From: Cymodocea nodosa
Lineage: Eukaryota; Streptophyta; Magnoliopsida; Alismatales; Cymodoceaceae
Reading direction: 5' to 3'
Length of the DNA stretch: 64,000 nucleotides
NCBI GenBank assembly: GCA_036874045.1
Contig: CM072340.1
Span: 7,455,001 to 7,519,000 of the forward strand
Shown here: positions 47,785 through 60,290 of the stretch, piece after piece
Layout of the letters: the number at the start of each line of letters is the position of its first letter
How positions within the stretch are numbered: position 1 is the first letter of the stretch
Notes under the pieces: model-generated
Told to the model about the DNA's origin: nothing
What the model saw: the letters and a program-made list of their open reading frames with translations, nothing else
Databases searched by the model: none
Program-made: the position numbers and the translations under genes

Positions 47785-49604
47785 GTTAGAACCCGAGTAT
47801 TTTGATAATGCAAAACCTATGTGAGAAAACATATTGTATTTCACAGTTAAGTCTGTACTGCATTAGATCAGAAGGCTGTTAGAACAATTTCCAAGCAAAT
47901 GAACAGATCAAGAAGATACAGCAAAATCGGACAGTTACAAGTCTAAGTATCCGAAGAGCAAGTTTAAAGCAGCAACAATACTATCAGATAATTAGATGAA
48001 TAACTATCCGATTTTACAAAGCCTTCGGAGAGTTATTTAATTAGACTGTTAAGGGGATTGAATGATCGGATAGTTAAGAAGTTAACTATCCGGAAGCTTA
48101 AAGGACTTTTCGAAGAGTTACATGTATAACTATCCGAGAGTTAAATCATTCAATAAACCACGTGCAGAAATACAGAACAGAAGCTTAAAGGACTTATCGG
48201 AGAGATAGATAACTATCCGAGTTTTATTTTCGGAGAGTTAGATAACTATTCGAGTTTTTTGGTAAGTTACAGGCATAACTTTTTGAAACTTAAGTCATTT
48301 TATTACACACGTGCAAAATGGAGAAGCCGACAGTTGAAAGCTTAAAAGGGAAAATCAGAGAGTTAGATAACTATTCGAAATTTCAAAGAGAGAGTTTCAG
48401 TAAGTTACAGTTTAACTATCCGAAACTTAAGTTACTGAAATTGCCACGTGCAGAATTCCAAAAAGAAGATCATTTAAGTTTTTGGAGAGTTAGAAAGATA
48501 ACTATCCGAAATTTCAAGAGAGTTTCAGTGAGTTACAATTTAACCATCCGAAACTTAAGTTAGTGAATTTCCCACGTGCAGAAATCCAGACAGATGCTCA
48601 AATGAGTTTTCGGAGAGTTAGAAAGATAACTATTCGAAATTTCAAAAGAGTTTCGGTGAGTTACAGTTTAACCATCCGAAACTTAAGTCATTCAATTTCC
48701 CACATGTAGAATTCCAGAGAGTGGCTTAAATAAGTTTTCGGAGAGTTAGAAAAATAACTATCCGAAATCCTAAAGCATTTCGATGAGTTACAAGGATAAA
48801 CTTCCGAAACTTAAGTCAGCCCTTTATGCACATGCTAAATTAAAGCAATCGAAAAGTTGATAGAGTCAAACTATCTGACAAGTATTTAACTGTTCGGTGA
48901 GTTACAGTTACTCTTCGGAGAGTTGTATAGCTAACCATCCGATAGAATAGGAAAATCGGTAAGATATCTTGAAACGATTTTTTGAACGGTCACTTACCAT
49001 ATTGGGACTTCATCCTAATTAAGTACAGTAGAATACATCCATTGGAGGAAAATATGATCGTTGTACATATCAAGTATATATTCAAAATACAGACAATGGA
49101 GATATGGCAAAGATATACAGTGAGCTACACTTCAATTCCATTGATACTCAAGTCTACAAACAGTGAAGCATATTCTAAAGCTCTACTGTAGAAAAGCTCT
49201 TACGCCAAAACTCTGATTGAAGGTTTGAAGTTGTTGGTTCATGGCTTCAACCTGAAAGCTGCATACAATGTTGGTTTGAGTTTCGACCTGAAAACTCTAG
49301 AGGTTGGTTTACTGAAGTTTTTACCTGGAAAGCTCTGTATAGTTGGTTCTTGCTTTGTCCTGAAAGCAAGTGTGTAAGTGTTGAAACACTTAGTGAAGCC
49401 CAAGTGAATCTTGGGGGTGGACTAGCCAATTTGGTGAACCACCTAAAAAATTTTGCTGTGTGTTTCTTATCTCTATTGATTTGCATTATATTAGTTTCAT
49501 CTTATTTTATTTCAGTTGAATCATTCGATTCAACATTAAAAGAATTTTAAAACTACACACTTTCACCATTCACCCCCCCTCTAGTGAGCCTATTGATCCT
49601 AACA
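47785..49604 (+). repeat. 5' LTR of copia F
   Basis: TGTTAGAACCCGAG..CTAACA. The U3 (about 47930-48960) is made almost wholly of repeated units with CGGAGAGTTA / TAACTATCCG or CGGTGAGTTA / TAACCATCCG dyads separated by CCACGTGCAGAA-like text. The end has CACCCCCCCTCTAGTGAGCC. Confidence 0.93.
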
Positions 49605-49606
49605 AT

Positions 49607-49618
49607 TGGTATCAGAGC
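49607..49618 (+). other. Primer-binding site of copia F
   Basis: TGGTATCAGAGC (initiator tRNA-Met type), two bases after the 5' LTR. Confidence 0.92.
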
Positions 49619-49655
49619 AAGGTTAATCCTTCATAAGATTTAACCATCTGGATTT

Positions 49656-50665
49656 ATGGCTCAATTTGCTAAAGGACAAAACATCCACAGACCTCCTCTA
49701 TTCGATGGTTCCAATTATAACTATTGGAAGAATAGAATGAAGTGCTTACTTAGGAGTTCAGATGTTAAACTCTGGAAGACTGTTGTTCTTGGAATTACAC
49801 TTCCAACCAGTGATATTTCGAACTAGTCTAAGGAGGATGAGAAAATCATCCAATTGGATGCTAGAGGGCTGAATGCCATTTATTGTGCACTAACTGCTGA
49901 TCAATATAATAAGGTATCTACATGTAAATCTACTCATGAGGCTTGGAAAATCCTTCAAGTTACTCGTGAAGGTACAAGCCAAGTTAAGGATACAAAAATC
50001 AGTATTCTTTTGAGAAAACTAGAACTGTTTAGAATGAATGATAATGAAAACATAACTAAAATGTTTTCTAGATTTACTGAAATCATTAACAGTCTGAAAG
50101 GCTTGGGAAAGGAGTTCTCTTCACGTAAACAGGTACAGAAGATCCTGAGGAGCTTAACTATTGAGTGGAAATAGAAGTCCACGTCTATTCAAGATTCCAA
50201 GGATCTCAACAATTACACAATTGAAGAACTGTTGGGCAATCTTCTAGCCCACGAAGCTCAAATGAAGGACTGGAAAGAGCAAGAAGGAATTGTTGAAAAG
50301 AAAGCTGAAAAGAAAAAGAAAATGGCATTTCCATCTACAGAGGAAGCTCTAAGCTCAAACGATGATGAAATCATGTTGTTGGCAAGGAACTTTAGAAAGT
50401 TTATGAAGAAAAAGAATAAGTCCAGCTCTTATAAAAGAACAGTCCCTACATGTTTCAAATGTAAAAGGCAAGGGCACATACAGACCTGTCCATTTCAGAC
50501 AGAAGAGGATCAAGAAGATAAGAAGAAGAGATTGAAGGACAAAAAGAAGATGGCTCTCAAAGCTACGTGGGATGACAGTAGCTCTTCAAGCTGTTCATCA
50601 AATTCTGAAGAAGAAGCAGCAGCCAATGTTTGTTTTGCAGCACAAGAGGGTGACAAGGAGTTTCA
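49656..50665 (+). pseudogene. gag of copia F
   Basis: It starts MAQFAKGQNIHRPPLFDGSN and has the UBN2-like core (NYWKNRMKCLLRSSD, LNAIYCALTADQYNKVS, GTSQVKDTKISILLRKLELF), a zinc-knuckle region CFKCKRQGHIQ and the ALKATWDD plus Ser-rich stretch. It is shorter than copia A gag and lacks its coiled-coil tail. Broken. Confidence 0.88.
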
Positions 50666-53600
50666 AGCACGTTCAACTAAATGGATTGTGGATAGTGGAT
50701 GCTCAAAGCACATGACAGGTAAGAAAAGCTTTCTTGACTCAGTTAAAAACTTAAATTCAGGATCTGTTAAGTTTGGAAATAATGAAAAGTGTAAAATAAC
50801 TGCAATAGGAAATATTACATCTGAAAATGGTATAATTGAGAATGTCTTGCATGTAAATGGATTAAAAAAAAATTTGTTAAGTGTAGGATAATTATGTGAT
50901 AAAGGCTATACTGTTTCTTTTAATGCTAAAAACTGCTACATTATTGATCCTACCACAAATGAAACAAAATTTACTGGTATTAGAAATTGCTCAATATATA
51001 CATTAAACTTTCCATGTGAAAATTCTACAAGCAATTCTTGTTTGGTAGCAACTAGTGAAGACGATTGGGTGTGGCATAAAAGACTTGGTCACATCAGTAT
51101 GAAGAATATCAGAAAGCTATCCATGGGTGATCTTATTAGGGGTCTGCCTAAACTCACTTTTAAGAAGGATAGAGTGTGCAGTGAGTGTATGCTAGGGAAG
51201 CAGAATAGAACTGCTCTTCACAGCAAAAGTGTTGTTTCCACCAAAAGACCATTAGAACTGCTACATCTAGATTTGTTTGGTCCTTCTCAAGTATCTAGTC
51301 TTGGGGGTCGAAAATATACCTTTGTTATTGTTGATGATTTCTCTAGATTAACTTGGGTGATATTTTTGACACATAAAAATGAAACTTGCAATGAGTTCAG
51401 AAATTTCTGCATAAGAGTTCAGAATCAGAAGGAACTAACAGTGAAGAAAATTAGAAGTGATCATGGAGGTGAATTTGAAAACTATGAATTTGAAAACCTT
51501 TGCAATTCATTTGGAATTCTACATGAATTCTCTTGTCCTAGAACTCCTGCACAAAATGGAGTTGTGGAAAGGAAAAATAGGACATTACAAGAAATGGCTA
51601 GAACTATGTTAAATGCCACGGATCTACCTAAATTTCTCTAGGTAGAAGCTGTAGGAACAACTTGTCACATTTCCAACAGAACTCACATTAGATCTATATT
51701 GAATAAGACACCCTTTGAACTTTGGTTCGATAAAACTCCAAATGTTGGCTATTTTAAAACATTTGGATGCAAATGTTTTGTCTTAAATACAAGAAATGCT
51801 AAAGACAAGTTTGATGCTAAGTCTGAACCTGCCATACTGGTTGGTTACTCCTCGAGAAGCAAAGCTTACAAAGTATATTTTGCTGAAGATAGAAGAGTGG
51901 AGGAAAGTATAAATGTTCAGTTTGATGAAGATCTATTCCAGAATTTCAAAAAGCTGAAGATTAATAATGATAGTGAAAATGAATACTTAGAAGATGATAA
52001 AAGCAAGCAAAATACCAATTCACAAGTGTTAGACCAGAATCTCAACCATAGATATCAAAATCATAACAGTTGGAAGTTTAGATCTGATCATCCCGAGGAA
52101 CAAATTATTGGAAATATATCTAAAGGGGTACAAACTAGAAGCAAAGCACAAGATATCTGCAATTTTTATGCATTTGTGTTAGAAATGGAGCCAAAATCAG
52201 TAGATGAAGCTTGTAAGGATACCTACTTGACAATGGCTATGCAGGAAGAATTAAATCAGTTTCATAAAAACAATGTGTGGGAACTAATAGAAAAACCTGT
52301 AGGAAAATCCATCATTGGAACTAAATGGATTTTCAAAAACAAATTAGATGAAGATGGTAACATTCTCAGAAATAAAGCTCGATTAGTTGCACAAGGCTAC
52401 AATCAGCAGGAAGGTATTGACTATGAAGAAACTTTTGCTCCTGTAGCCAAGATTGAAGCTATCAGAATGTTGTTTGCCTTTGCAAGTAGTATGAAGATAA
52501 GATTGTTTCAAATGGATGTGAAAAGTGCCTTCTTAAATGGAGAAATTCAAGAAGAAGTGTTTGTTAAACAACCTCCTGGATTTGAAGATGAACTCAAGCC
52601 GGATCATGTCTACAAACTGAGAAACGCTCTATATGGTTTGAAATAGGCACCTAGAGGTTGGTATAAGAAATTGAAAAAAAATTTAACTGAAAACAATTTT
52701 TCTATAAGCAAAGTGGACAACACTTTGTTTATCAAAACTTTTGATGTGCACATGTTGATTGTTCAGATATATGTTGATGATATAGTCTTTGGAGCCACTT
52801 CAGAAGATCTCTGTCATGAATTTCAGAATTTGATGAAAAATAAATTCGAAATGAGCATGATGGGAGAATTGAAGTTTTTCTTGGGATTACAGATTCATCA
52901 GATGCATAATGGTATCTTTGTCAACCAAGAAAAATACTGCAAAGAGATGTTGAAGAAATTTGGTTATGAAAACATCAAATCCGCAAATACTCCAATGAGT
53001 TCAAGCATTAAAATAGAAATGGATGATTCAAGTGTTGTAGTGGATCAAAGGCAATATAGAGGTATGATTAGATCCCTATTATACCTTTCAGCTAGTAGGC
53101 CAGATATTATGTTTAGTGTATGCTTGTGTGCTAGATTTCAAGCATCACCAAAGGAATCACATTTGAAATCAGTCAAAAGGATTTTCAGATATGTACAAGG
53201 AACAAAAGATTTCAGATTATTCTACTCAGCTGACAGTAGTTTGATTTTAACAGGCTATAGTGATGTAGATTATGCAGGGAGCAGATCTGATAGAAAAAGC
53301 ACCAGTGGTACTTGTCAATTACTTGGATGTTCTTTAATCTCATGGTTCAGTAGGAAACAAAATTGTATAGCTTTATCTACTACTGAAGCTGAGTATATTG
53401 CAGCTGGATTATGCTGTGCACAAATCCTTTGGATGCAACAAACTCTAGCAGATTACAGACTGAATATTTAGAATTCAATCATATTTTGTGATAACAGCAG
53501 TGCAATCAGTCTATCTAAGAATACAGACTTCATTCCAGAGCCAAGCATATCGAGATTAGACATCATTTTCTGAGAGATCATGTGGGAAAAGGGAACATTT

Positions 53601-53719
53601 CACTTAAGTTTGTGCCAACAGAAAATCAACTTGCAGATATTTTCACCAAACCTTTAAATGAATCAATTTTTAATCATATTAGATGAAATCTAGGAATATG
53701 TTCTTTACAAGATCTTTAA
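50666..53719 (+). pseudogene. pol of copia F (protease, integrase, RT, RNase H)
   Basis: Protease with WIVDSGCSKHMTG; pre-integrase WHKRLGHISMKNIRKLS and CSECMLGKQNR; integrase core with HLDLFGPSQV, FVIVDDFSRLTWV, IRSDHGGEFE and PAQNGVVERKNRTLQ; RT with [40 protein letters not shown] and YVDDIVFGAT near 52771; RNase H with GYSDVDYAGSRSDRKSTSGT and [20 protein letters not shown]. Ends with NHIR..LGIC text at 53719. All copia domains are in order, with integrase before RT. Broken at about half a dozen places with gag included. Confidence 0.92.
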
Positions 53720-54113
53720 ATATTTTTTTCATCAAGCTCACCATATGGGAGCTTGTTTTTCTACTAACCTACTCGTGCAAGATACAGTCAATATCAGTTT
53801 TACAGAAACTTAGTTTTACAGTCCTCACCTTTTTATATAATGACAAAAAGGGGGAGAAGAATTTGGAAATTTGGACACTTACAGTATTTCCAGCAAGCAC
53901 TGAAAGAGAATCATTAAAAGAGAAGAAAAACTCAGCACACAGATAGGGGGAGAAGTCTGCTCAAAGTCAAGGGGAGGAATCTCTCCTCGTTAGTGTATTG
54001 ATAAATTCCTATTTTATGTTTCTCTGTGTGACTAAATGTATAGAAATACACTAGAGAGTGAAATACATGTAAATAATTGTAAAGGTTGTTGTCATTATCA
54101 AAAAGGGGGAGAT
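53720..54113 (+). other. 3' non-coding region of copia F with multiplied polypurine tracts
   Basis: Purine tracts occur at 53845-53857, 53945-53956, 53968-53979 and 54100-54112, the last abutting the 3' LTR. This is the Sirevirus multiplied-PPT pattern. Confidence 0.85.
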
Positions 54114-55954
54114 TGTTAGAACTCGAGTATTTTGATAATGCAAAACCTATGTGAGGAAACATATTGTATTTCACAGTTAAGTCTGTACTGCATTAGATCA
54201 AAAGGCTGTTAGAACAATTTCCAAGCAGATGAATAGATCAAGAAGGTTCCAGATGAATAGATCAAGAAGATACAGCAAAATCGAACAGTTACAGGTCTAA
54301 GTATCCGAAGAGTAAGTTTAAAGCAGCAGCAATACTCTCGAACAGTTACAAGAATAACTATCCGATTTTACAAAGCCTTCGGAGAATTATTTAATCAGAT
54401 AGTTAAGGGGATTGAATGATCGGATAGTTAAGGAGTTAACTATCCGGAAGCTTAAAGGACTTTTCGGAGAGTTACAGGTATAACTATCTGAGAGTTAAGT
54501 CATTCAATAAATCACGTTTAGAAATACAGAACGGAAGGACTTGTCGGAGAGTTAGATAACTATCCGAGTTTTCTTTTGAGAGAATTAGATAACTATTCGA
54601 GTTTTTCGGTAAGTTACAGGCATAACTTTCCGGAACTTAAGTCATTTTATTACGCACGTGCAAAATGGAGAAGCCGGTAGTTAAAAGCTTAAAAGGGAAA
54701 ATCGGAGAGTTAGATAACTATCCGAAATTTCAAAGAGAGAGTTTCGGTAAGTTACAATTTAACTATCTGAAACTTAAGTTATTGAAATTTCCATGTGCAG
54801 AATTCCAAAAAGAAGATCATTTAAGTTTTCAGAGAGTTAGAAAGATAACTATCTGAAATTTCAAGAGAGTTTCGGTGAGTTACAGTTTAACCATCCGAAA
54901 CTTAAGTCAGTAAATTTCCCACGTGCAGAAATCCAAACAGATGCTCAAATGGGTTTTCGGAGAGTTAGAAAAATAACTATCCGAAATTTCAAAAGAGTTT
55001 CGGTGAGTTACAGTTTAACCATCCAAAACTTAAGTCATTGAATTTCCCATGTGTAGAATTCCAAAGAGTGGCTCAAATAAGTTTTCGGAGAGTTAGAAAA
55101 ATAACTATCCGAAATCCTAAAGCATTTCGGTGAGTTACAAGGATAAACTTCTAAAACTTAAGTCAGCCCTTTATACACGTGCTAAATTAAAGCAATCGGA
55201 AAGTTGATAGAGTCAAACTATCCAACAAGTATTTAACTATTCGGTGAGTTACAGTTACTCTTCGGAGAGTTGCATAGCTAACCATCTGATAGAATAGGAA
55301 CATCGGTAAGATATCTTGAAACAATTTTTTGAACGGTCACTTGTCGTATTGGGACTTGATCCAAATCAAGTACAGTAGAATACATCCGTTGGAGGAAAAT
55401 ATGATCATTGTACATATCAAGTATATATTCAAAATAAAGACAACGGATATACGGAAGAGATATATAGTGAGCTACACTTCAATTCCATTGACACTCAAGT
55501 CTGCAAACAGTGAAGCATATTCTAAAGATCTATTACAGAAAAAGCTCTTGCGCCAAAACTCTGATTGAAGGTTTAAAGTTGTTGGTTCGTGGCTTCAACC
55601 TGAAAGCTACATACAGTGTTGGTTTGAGTTTCGACCTGAAAACTCTAGAGGTTGGTTTATTGAAGTTTTTTTTTACCTGAAAACTTCTATGTAGTTGGTT
55701 CTTGCTTTGACCTGAAAGCAAGTGTGTAAGTGTTGAAACACTTAGTGAAGCCCAAGTGAATCTTGGGGGTGGACTAGCCAAATTGGTGAACCACCTAAAA
55801 AATTTTGCTGTGTTTCTTATCTCTGTTGATTTGCATTATATTAGTTTCATCTTATTACATTTCATTTGAATCATTTGATTCAACATTAAAAGAATTTTAA
55901 AACTACACACTTTCACCATTCACCCCCCCTCTAGTGAGCCTATCGATCCTAACA
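54114..55954 (+). repeat. 3' LTR of copia F
   Basis: TGTTAGAACTCGAG..CTAACA. Same dyad array as the 5' LTR (54290-55290), including a short local duplication near 54235-54262. It is followed by the last 15 bases of another copia LTR and its primer-binding site. Confidence 0.93.
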
Positions 55955-56064
55955 ACAAATGATCCTACAACTGGTATCAGAGCATCTTATCTTAATTCAG
56001 AGCTTTTATTTCTCTATTTAGGAATCAGTTTTTCCTATCTTTTTCTCAGGATCATTTGTTTAAA

Positions 56065-57845
56065 ATGGATAATACTAAAATCTTAGTTATGACTGAGGGA
56101 CAGACCACTAATCGTCCTCCTATGTTCGAAGGTAGCAATTATGGCTACTAGAAATATAGGATGAAAGTATTCTTTCAGTTAATCGATTTCAAACTAAGGC
56201 ATATAATTAGCAATCCTATAGTGTTAGTTACAACTCCATATGATACTTGGACTTTTGATGAAAAGGAGCGAATGACACTGAATGCTAAAGGTTTAAACAT
56301 CTTGTTTTGTGCTTTATCTCATGATCAATTCAATAAAGTTTCTGCATATCAAACTGCATATGAGATATGGCATGCATTAGAGGTTGCCAACGAAGGTACT
56401 AACCAGGTCAAGGAATCTAAGATTAATATGTTAGTACATAAATATGAGCTTTTTAAGATGCACAAAAATTAATGTATCTTTGACATGTTTTCCCATTTTC
56501 TTGAGATTGTAAATTCATTAAAATCTTTAGGCAAGAAATTCGAGGAAAAAGACTTGGTAAAAAAGATCCTTAGATCTTTAACTAAAATTTGGGCTCAAAA
56601 GACAACATCTATTGAAGAGTCCAAAGATTTTAATACATATACTCTCGATGATCTCATAAGTAATTTGATAGCCTATGAAGTACAACATTTAGATCCAAAA
56701 GGGAAAAATCCTAGAAGGGATTTGGCTTTTGAGGCTTTTTGAGGCTGATAAAGTCTCAGAAGTCACTAGTGATTCTAATGATGATTTACTATTGTTGACT
56801 AGAAAATTTAGAAATCTGTTGAAGAAACGCAGGAAGACAAAATCATATGGAGAAGGAGCAAAGTGACATGGGATGACTCTTCAGGTCAACAAAGACATCT
56901 GGAGATATGGAGAAGAAGTCATTCATGAAAGACAAAATCATATGCTACAAGTGCAACAGACTAGGTCACTTTCAAACTAATTGTCCGCTCAACAAAGATA
57001 AGAAGAATTCTAGGAGGAATTTTAGGAGTAAGAAATTCAGAAAGAGAAGGGCACTTAAAGTGACATGCGATGACTCTTCAGCTTCACAAAGTGAAGAAAT
57101 AAAGGATTCAACATCAGACAATGAATCCTCATTAACATCAGATTCAGAAGAAAATCTGGCAAACGTATGCTTTATGGCAAAATCCAGTGAGGTATCCTCT
57201 AATCAAAATGCTAACTTTGATAGTTTTGATGGATTACTTATTGAATACAATAGACTAGCTAGAAAATATAAGAAAGTAAAAATAGAAGGAAAGAACACTA
57301 GGAAAATGCTAAATGAATCTGAAAATAAGGTTGATTTTCTAATCCCTATGTTGAATAAATTTAAAGGAGAAAATCAAAGGCATGCACAAGAAATTTTAAA
57401 GTTTACTGCAATAGAAAGAAAATTGCATGTTAATTTTGAAAATTTAATTGCTGATAAGAAGAAAATGATCTGTGAAATTGAAAAATTGGAATTAACTATT
57501 ACTAATTTAAATTCAGAAATTGATATGTTAAAGATTAAGGTCTGCGATCAAAAGGCTATATTAAGTAAATGGAATAATAGTAAAACTATAACAAATGAAC
57601 TTAGTAGTAAAATATCAAATGTAGAAAAACATGGTATTGGTTTACACGATGCATCTTCTGAAAATTATATATTACATGATGGTATTGCTAAAAATAATGT
57701 CTTTATTTCCAATACTAAGAATAGTAAGAGAAAAACTATTCCATGTGTAATTAAAAAGGGAGAAAAATATGTGCAAATTGATAAAATGCAGCATATAAAT
57801 GATAGCACACGATGCAAGAATGTCAAAAGAAATTTTCAGAAAAAT
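56065..57845 (+). pseudogene. gag of copia G
   Basis: MDNTKILVMTEGQTTNRPPM start, a UBN2-like core (LNAKGLNILFCALSHDQF, NQVKESKINMLVHKYELF), zinc-knuckle CYKCNRLGHFQTNC, RRALKVTCDD with an acidic stretch, and a long coiled-coil-like tail as in copia A. Broken. Confidence 0.87.
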
Positions 57846-59337
57846 CAATTTAGCTATGCAAGATGAGCTAAATCAATTTATAAGAAATGAGGTATGGGAT
57901 CTAGTTCCACCACCTGAAAATCAGTCCATAATAGGAACAAGGTGGGTATTTAGAAACAAAGTAGATCAAGATGGACATATAGTTAAAAATAAAGCTAGAT
58001 TAGTTGCTCAAGGTTACAAGCAAGAGGAAGGAATTGACTATGATGAAACATTTGCTCCCGTTGCTAGACTAGAATCAATAAGAATTTTGTTAGCATATGC
58101 TTGTTATATGAATTTCAAATTATATCAAATGGATGTTAAGACTGCCTTTTTAAATGGATATATAAAAGAAGAAGTGTATGTAAAACAACCTCTAGGTTTT
58201 GAAGATTCAAAACATCCTGAGTATGTTTATAAGCTTAAGAAGGCATTATATGGCCTTAAACAAGCCTCTAGATCTTGGTATGAGAGATTATCTAAATTCA
58301 TTATGGAAAAAGGGTATTCTATGGGAAAGGCAGATCACACTCTTTTTATCAAGAAGATCGAAAAAGATATATTGGTAGTTCAAATCTATGTAGATGACAT
58401 CATATTTGGAGCAACAAATGATAAATTAGTTGAGTTCTTTTTGAAAGACATGACTAATCAATTTGAAATGAGTATGATGGGTGAACTATCATTTTTTCTA
58501 GGCTTACAAATTAAGCAATTAGATTAGGGTACTTTTATTTCACAAGAAAAATATACTCAAGATTTATTAAAGAGGTTTGGTTTAGACAACACTAAAACAA
58601 AGAATACACCAATGAGTACTATCACCAAGTTGGATAAAGATGACTCTGTAAAAACTGTAGATGTAAAACAATATAGAAGTATGATTGGTTCATTACTTTA
58701 TTTAACACCTAACCGACCAGATATTATGTTTAGTGTGTGTACTTGTGCTAGATATCAATCTAATCATAAGGAATCACACCTACTTGCTGTTAAACGAATT
58801 TTTAAATATCTATTAGGAACCATCAATTTTGGACTGTTTTACTTTAAATACAGTTCTTTAAACTTAGTAGGTTATAGTGATGCTGATTTCGCAGGATGTA
58901 AGTCTGAAAGAAAAAGCACCAGTGGCACTTGTCAATTATTAGGAAATTCTTTAGTGTCATGGTTTAGCAGAAAGCAAAATTGTGTAGCATTATCTACAAC
59001 TGAAGCTGAATATATAGCTGCCGCACTTTGCTGTGCTCAAATCCTGTGAATCAGACAAACTTTAAAAGATTTTAATTTAGACTATGAACCAACTAAGATT
59101 TTCTGTGATAGTAGTTCTATAATAAGTTTATCTAAAAATCCTGTCTTACATTCACGAGCAAAACATATAAAAGTTCGACATCATTTTCTAAGGGATAATG
59201 TTATAAAAGGAAAAATAGTATTAAATTTTGTTCTTACCACAGAACAATTAGCAGATCTATTTACAAAACCTTTAGATGAAAATACTTTTTCAAAATTACG
59301 ATTAGAACTTGGTATCTATAGGTTATATGATGTTTAA
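57846..59337 (+). pseudogene. pol remnant of copia G (RT, RNase H)
   Basis: It starts [18 protein letters not shown], then [24 protein letters not shown] near 58390, [33 protein letters not shown] and [20 protein letters not shown], ending at a stop at 59337. It is almost the same text as copia B 12569-14050. Broken. Confidence 0.9.
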
Positions 59338-60290
59338 ATTTTCCTGTTCATTGCATTTTGGTTTGTTATAAAGGTAGTTTTAGAATTTAATATCTTTATT
59401 ATTTAAAAAAAAAAAAAAAAAAACAAAATATCTATTTTCGAATTACCATTTTCTGGTAGTTAAGAATTTATGAATTTCTGATTTTTATTGAAGTCAATTT
59501 ATTTAAGAAAAATTCAGAAAAGATTACTTAAGGAAAGTTAATTTAATTCAATGTGAGTGCCAACTGTATTTTTGTTACTTATGTATATGCTATTACAAAG
59601 ATTTTAACAGGAAAATACATAGAAAGTATGTACTATTTATTAAAGGAAAGTTATTAACATTCTGTTAGAAAAATTAAGTCTTGCGGTTACCTCTAATTTA
59701 ATTTACTGTCTTGTTTCATTTTTTTTTCTACAATTACTTGAGTAATTAAGTCCGTTGGGGGATCTTAAACCCTAGTCACTTAAACCAACTAGTTTGAGAT
59801 GTGCTGACTGAAAACTCATTTTGCAAGTAATTCAAATTACAATTTAAAAAAAAAGGGGGGGCAATGTACTCAAGCTTAATTTATTTTCAAGGTGTTATAA
59901 CAATCCTGCCATAATCTGTGCAAATAATCTTTGTTATTTTTCCTTGTTATTATCTACTCTTTACACATAATGTACGATATTTATTGTCTTAAGTTTGTGT
60001 ACTCATTATTGAATTCTTTTAAGTTCTTGAAGGTATATCTCTATGAATTATCTTTTGTAAACTGAATTAAATAAAAGCTAGAAAGTCTAAATTGTTAAAT
60101 CTACTACTTATTTCTGTATTTAATTCATATTTTAAAAAAATAAATAAATATTAGAGAGACTCAAATCAATTAAGGGCTTAGAAACCCAATTTAAGTAAGC
60201 CAAAAATTCTTTACACGACATTTATGTAGGGGGAGCAATTTCTCATATAATAATTCAACTCTTATGAACTATTATATGTTTTCATGAAAG
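59338..60290 (+). other. Post-pol spacer of copia G, first part
   Basis: No gene is seen. A-run at 59404-59423; GTTGGGGGATCTTAAACCC landmark near 59755 shared with copia B; purine tract GTAGGGGGAG at 60226-60235. Confidence 0.75.

Larger units (their letters stand above)
47785..55954 (+). mobile_element. Copia F: SIRE-type retrotransposon with both LTRs, nearly full structure, broken
   Basis: LTRs at 47785-49604 and 54114-55954 bracket the primer-binding site, gag-pol with all domains in copia order, and several polypurine tracts. No extra ORF is present: only about 380 bases separate pol from the 3' LTR. Sampled LTR stretches differ by around 5% by eye, older than Athila C. About six breaks. 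The flanking pentamers do not match and the two flanks come from different elements (Athila D and copia G). Confidence 0.92.

Noticed and set aside
48318-48563. 81-codon frame in the copia F LTR (also near 54665)
   Set aside because: It is a by-product of the repeated CGGAGAGTTA units, with no independent coding signal.
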